This document shows positions 59,401-64,000 of a DNA stretch of 64,000 nt, piece by piece. Source of the DNA: Saksenaea vasiformis B4078 (Eukaryota; Mucoromycota; Mucoromycetes; Mucorales; Saksenaeaceae). Positions within the stretch are counted from its first letter, which is position 1; the number at the start of each line of letters is the position of its first letter. The notes under the pieces are model-generated. The model had not been told where the DNA came from. It did not search any database and saw only the letters and a program-made list of their open reading frames with translations. The position numbers were made by a program, and so were the translations under genes. Where the stretch lies: assembly GCA_000697055.1 (NCBI GenBank), contig JNDT01001930.1, forward strand, positions 62,001 through 126,000. Direction: 5' to 3'.

Positions 59401-60103
59401 GAAAGATGAGTCATGGTATGCTGTTGAGGGCAACTGTCGTCTCGAGGTTCGTCAGACCCATACCAACCGTTGTTGCGTATCGATCCGTGTTGAGAACACC
59501 AATGAGTTGTACCTGAATGCTTGGATTCTAACGAACACGGAATTCAATCGTCCCTCAGAAACGGATGTGGGTATTTCTGTCTACTTGGGTCCTAAAAAGG
59601 AAGAATACCTTGTTCATTTCCAGCAAGCTTCGGAGGCGGCTGGACTGTTCCAGGTCCTGCAACAGGCACGTCAAGAAGTCGTCACCATGGCTTCTGAGGA
59701 CAATACGCTTGATCGCTCGGATTCACTCCAAGCACCTCGACCAGAGAACGTTCCTCAGACACTGAAGATTGCCATGCAGTGTAAATGCAAGCTCTATGTC
59801 CAAAACGAGCATTCCAATTGGAGCAGTTTTGGCAGTGTAGTGATGAAGATTTCACAACAGCTACCAAGCCGAAGGATGCATATTGAAATAGATAATGAAA
59901 AGGGGAAGCAGACGACTAAACTAGTCAGTGCCATTGTACAAAGCCGAAACGTTGAACGACTATCTGCAAAACGCGTCACGGTGTTGCTTGTAAATGAACA
60001 AGAGAACATCAGCATGGTGTACATGATACAAGTCAAGGAAGAGGCAACAGGCGATAAGATTTACGAGTACCTCAAGACGAAAAATGCAGAGAATGGATGG
60101 TGA
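56476..60103 (+). CDS. Rho guanine-nucleotide exchange factor (DH-PH) with C-terminal PH-like domain
   Basis: It is predicted to activate a Rho/Cdc42-type GTPase in polarity and actin control. My model has seven exons: 56476-56643, 56697-56804, 56852-56917, 56978-57079, 57140-57232, 57315-59249 and 59318-60103, giving 1085 residues. The DH domain spans about residues 30-210 (GSTLSELIEAERSYLETLK, TLSRRFEVQLAQIA, QLKQYKILYNRLLE). The PH domain follows (YSLQLGPKSILRDDFLML, LRSDALLVCKDKEN, ETRNAWIGV). About residues 470-850 are Pro/Ser/Gln-rich and low in complexity. The C-terminus has another PH/EVH1-like fold (GGQCEVFRWKDESWYAVEG, RCCVSIRVENTNELYLNAWI). In exon 6 a 38-nt GT-AG segment (57549-57586) looks like an intron but is read through here, since removing it breaks the frame. 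Confidence 0.85.
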
Positions 60104-63100
60104 AAACTATCTTAATCATCCCTTTTTGTTTTCTTTCTTCTTTTACATTCAACAATAGACTTTTTACTCACCCGTTCTCTCGCTTTTTCTCGCTCTTTTT
60201 TTATTTTATTACCATAGTTTTTTCATTCCGTTCCCTCATCTCTATTTCTTTGTTTTATCGCCCCTGCATCTTGCTTGTTTTACATCACATTTAGCTACCT
60301 TCTTTTTCGCTTATTATTATCACTTTGCATGAATATTTATTCCATTTGGTCATTCTATAATTATTGTGTTACAGCTGTCGTTTTACCTCTATTTGATCAT
60401 GAACCATCGTGATCGCTGCCTATTTCGAAGTTATTACTCCGCTGCGAGAAAGAGGGGAAATCGAAGAAAAACGATAACAACCCTGATATCAGACTGAAAT
60501 GGGGAAAAAGTGTCCATTCATCAAGCCAAAAGAGGCAATCGATCTGACATGAACAATAGTATCGATCAAAAAAAAAAAAATGAAAAGAAAAAAAGCTTAA
60601 AATAGAACTCGGAATATTCCTTGGAACACAAATACTAGATTGTGTGCACTCCAGGCGAAACAAAGCCGCGTACCTTACATTTGAATAAGGTTTTTGACAT
60701 GGACCCATTCACTTGCTAATGTACCTCGAGGTTCTTGAAGGTGTGCAGGCACGCGCGAGATGGCATCGATTTGGTAGTGGCTATCATCTCAAACATCTCA
60801 GGTCATGACACGTTCAAATGGATTCACAATAGACGGAGTCCGCAAGACAGACAAGAAAGCTGGGGCACGTGGCGATCGCCCCTGGAAAGATGTACGTTGG
60901 TTAGCGCCAAACATAGAAAGAAAGGAACCTTTCGTTAGGAAAGTCTTCGCTACTGATGATAACGACACGCGTAGTTATCGCCATAGATCCAACTATCCTG
61001 CAACAGCACAACTGTGAACTAACGCCACTCATATATTCAGGCCGATTACGCTTGACTAAATACGTTTTGCTCTTCCAGAGTCATCGTTATCGACTCCTCG
61101 TCAAAGAAGAAAAAGAGAACGGCGTGCGTAGAATAATCAGCCAATATCTAGTGCACATTAACAACTTTGTCGAAGACAACCTGTGCAAAGCCATGTTTTG
61201 GCAATTGATGAAAAGACAGTTTCATGTAAATATAGGATTCGTAGGTCACGTTTGCGTAATTTCTCCAAGAGCTGACTGAGGTTGATTGTTACAGACGAGA
61301 TAATGCAGCAGTGGCTTCATTTAAGGTGACTTCTCCTACAAACACCCATATCGTATGCGCTTAGCATCTAAACAAAAGACGAGCTGATCAGTATACTGAC
61401 TTGCATCGCGATCTCAGTACTTCTACACGTACCGAACGCACCGAGCCTTTAAGAGCGCCGATGAAATTTCCGGAAAATGTTTAAAGCAATTACACTATCC
61501 TGAGGCTTGCCACACAGAACAGGTGATTCTACCTATTTAGCACGTAGTAGCAAAACCAGTGCGGTGATATTCCTGAAACGTAGGCTGAGAAAGTCTCGCA
61601 TCAGCTAAACACGCTACCTTCCATTTGAAGTTAGAATCAGCTGATACCCATTCCCTTCTTGCTGTAGTCCCGTTTCGTATATGCTTGACTGCTTCTGTTG
61701 TTATTTCGGCTACATACTAATTTGGTTTATCACCGATGAAGGGATATTACAATCAATCTCCAAAGATTGGGACTTATTTGTAAAGCTGTCTCACATAACA
61801 GACCAGGAGAACTAGTATCGTCACTGCCGGAGCAAATGCAGCTACTGTTCGTAAAGGGTCATCGTTTCCTGCTGAGTCTGATCAAACTTCATAACTAAGT
61901 ACAAGGGGCATGCCGAAACAACTGGAACAATGACAACGGATCATGACCATGATCAACAACAACATTGATCGATTGAACTTTATTGAACACATCTGACAGG
62001 TCACTATTGAAGGTTTGCCTTTTCTTTCGGTAAGATATGAACATTAGTGATGCTACCCATTTTACATTTTCCGTCCGTCTTTCATATCTTACCTTTCTTT
62101 AATCATACTTCGTTTATTTCATGACTTCTCCTTAATGCTGTATGTGTACGACAAAGTCGTACATGAAATCTAGAATGTACATTCTGTGTTACTCTGTTAG
62201 CTCGATTAATTGGATAAGATTCTCGTAGCGTGATTCCGATTCTTTTCACAGAACAGAAAAGTTCTAACTGATAATTCACTGTATATTTTGTATGTACACG
62301 GTACCTTCATCGTAATTTACTACAGAATAATAAGGTTTCCTCATAGCAGATACTATTTCTTGGTACGATACCAGATAGCTAGAAGCGGGTTTAATAACCT
62401 ACGTGGAATGAGAATTGGGTACATTACCATAGCAATTACCCTTCTGGGCCTTGCATATGTCGAACGTGGGTTGGTCGATCGCCAAGAAGGCCATCTAGCT
62501 CGTAGTTGCTTGCGTGATGACAGATATGACCTGCAGTGGACTTCCATCGGTGGAAACACCCGCCGAGATATCCTTCAAAGCGATACTAGGAAGGATATTT
62601 GTATCCTGGGCCCATATGTATTTCTATTGAAAACACACACACACACATCGGAATTACTCGTGATTCATTTGTTGTTAAGGATGCATGGCTTCTGTTCCGG
62701 GCCCTCTCGGCTGTAATTCGGAACTTCAAGTTGTAACACGTAACGTCGCTCGTTCTCTGCAATAAATTACCAGAAGTAGTATTGCCCTGCGTTCCCCACA
62801 GATCATTTCCAATAATATGGTCACACCTTTTGGAGTAGATATATTGATGTACGAGCATTATTCCATTTATTAACTATGATAGTTTATGTTATCTGAATAA
62901 GTTCCGTGTCCATCAGTGGCCAAGTCCATGTAACTGAAATTCTATGTACTGATGACTGCATACTCGAGCCTTTTCAAAGCACAACCGCGACTTTTCGTGT
63001 GGCAGTGAATTAAAGTACATAGACTATGTAAACAGAATTGAGTATAATGTCTTTGAAAGAGTGTAGTATATTCATTGTTCTGTTCAATTAACAATTCAAT

Positions 63101-63677
63101 AAAGAGATACATCCATCTGCTGTGTAATGCATGGGTATAAGATCATTGTTTTCCTAGGTACAACCCAAATTGGCATGCGAAAGGTGTCTGTCACTGCCGA
63201 AGCAACAATGACACAGAGATTTGCAAATGGTGTTTTAGCAATGTCAATGTCAGAAAAAAAAAAAGGCAACGTGCGAAGACTATCTGTCATGCAGCTCCCG
63301 CGTGTGAAAGACGGGATTGAATAATGAAAGAACCATTACTTCCTTATTATCATTTCATTATACACATTAAGGAAAGGAGCATAAGAATAACTAACGGTGC
63401 AGGTTATCTTCCTCATCTGCTCGCCAAAGCATTCTGACATAGTAGTGCACTAAAAACTCCAATTGATGTGCGCCCGGACAATGGCCATTTTGGGTTAGTA
63501 TTCTCAAAGAATTAGACGCAGCATGAAGCAACGACGTAGGGACGAAGAGAACTCAGTTTCGACGGACGATCAGTTTCCAAAAGCTTATTCACAAAACGGA
63601 ATGTACATAAATACACACACCTGCTCAACCATCTTTACATAATCGAATCAGCATCCCTACTTCTTTTCAAAAAAAAA
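60104..63677. other. Gene-poor interval before the HMG-box gene
   Basis: The first 400 bases are T-rich 3' sequence of the RhoGEF. Open plus-strand stretches at 60805-61017, 60956-61279 and 62288-62716 are unusual in length for this AT-rich background but have no recognised motif and no clear splice chain. The CACACA tract at 62632-62645 is short. The promoter of the HMG-box gene lies at the right end, with an A-run (63670-63678) directly before its ATG. Confidence 0.4.
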
Positions 63678-64000
63678 ATGGCACAGTCAAAGGACAAGGA
63701 ACGCATCCCAAGACCAATGAACTGTTTTCTGATTTATCGTCAAGCGATCAAGGACAGGATCACGTCAATGGCTCCAGGGGCCAATCACCGAGATATTTCA
63801 AAAGTCGTTGCGAAATGGTGGAGAGCAATGAGCGAGGACCAGCAGAAGGAATATCGAAATCTCGCCGAATCTGCAAAAGCAGAGCATGCAAAACAGTATG
63901 CTAACTATGCATGAACTTTCTACGATTACTGACAAGTTCATTTTCTACTTTGACAGATATCCGCAATACAAGTACTCACCTAGGAAAAAACAGACGCGCC
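63678..64000 (+). CDS. HMG-box transcription factor (MATA-HMG/Ste11 type), partial
   Basis: This is a DNA-binding regulator cut off by the window end. Exon 1 is 63678-63895; an intron 63896-63956 (GTATGC...TTGACAG) leads into exon 2 from 63957. Joined, the box reads through IPRPMNCFLIYRQAIKD, the ISKVVAKWWRAMSEDQQKEY helix pair and AEHAKQ, then YPQYKYSPRKKQ, the usual end of a MATA-type HMG box with its basic tail. Without splicing, the frame would stop at 63914 and lose that conserved end, so the intron is strongly favoured. This type includes mating-type and Ste11-like regulators. I see no other sex-locus genes here, and assignment to a mating type is not justified. Confidence 0.85.

Noticed and set aside
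62288..62716. 142-codon plus-strand open frame
   Set aside because: Long for the region but no recognisable motif; a short CACACA tract forms part of it. Not called as a gene without transcript or homology support.
63678..64000. Calling the HMG-box gene a sex-locus gene (sexM/sexP)
   Set aside because: Known flanking genes are not in the window and the gene is incomplete.
1..64000. CRISPR arrays, tRNA and rRNA genes
   Set aside because: Visual scan found no regularly spaced direct repeats with unique spacers, no tRNA A/B-box pairs with cloverleaf context, and no rRNA-like conserved stretches. A dedicated search was not possible here.

Overview
The window is fungal nuclear DNA. Nearly every gene is cut by 40-70 nt GT-AG introns, untranslated regions are rich in poly-T/poly-A and TC tracts, and the gene families are fungal. 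A ricin-B-type lectin of zygomycete style, a Fanzor of the type common in Mucorales, a fragment of a Mucorales-style expanded family, and an FKS glucan synthase with unusual hot-spot residues together suggest an early-diverging fungus, most likely Mucoromycota/Mucorales. No tRNA, rRNA or CRISPR array was recognised. All exon joins below were worked out by hand from splice signals and reading frame; none is supported by transcript data.

Layout. 1-3446 is gene-poor and repeat-bearing. 3447-7518 (+) is a 15-exon Vps39/TGFBRAP1-type tethering subunit. 8308-10038 (-) is a secreted, probably GPI-anchored glycine-rich protein. 10-17.9 kb is gene-poor, with dispersed repeats, a degraded-looking multi-exon minus-strand locus (13.6-14.8 kb) and one clear small gene, a ricin-B lectin (15447-16191, +). 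17927-23045 (-) is a 1,3-beta-glucan synthase and 23483-24190 (-) is deoxyribose-phosphate aldolase. 24.2-27.6 kb is again repeat-bearing, with an inverted-repeat (MITE-like) structure. 27662-30454 (-) is an apparently intact Fanzor, an RNA-guided nuclease of the TnpB lineage.

From 31.8 kb the window becomes gene-dense: LSM7 with an RG-rich tail (+), a Vip1-like RRM protein (+), a possible FANCA-like protein (+), a long-chain acyl-CoA synthetase (-), ataxin-10/Ctr86 (-), a Sec2-type Rab GEF (+), a small zinc-finger protein (-), CENP-H (-) and a large proline-rich protein (+) ending at 51422. 51.4-56.5 kb is gene-poor and holds a fragment of a lineage-expanded family. 56476-60103 (+) is a DH-PH RhoGEF. 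60.1-63.7 kb is gene-poor. An HMG-box transcription factor starts at 63678 and runs off the end.

The genes are ordinary eukaryotic housekeeping neighbours rather than a cluster. Two themes recur: membrane traffic and polarity (Vps39-like, Sec2, RhoGEF) and cell wall/surface (glucan synthase, GPI protein). The most notable element is the Fanzor. Its deduced 850-residue protein keeps the RuvC aspartates and the zinc ribbon, and carries the relocated glutamate reported for eukaryotic Fanzors. Structured-looking repeats lie just 3' of its stop codon.
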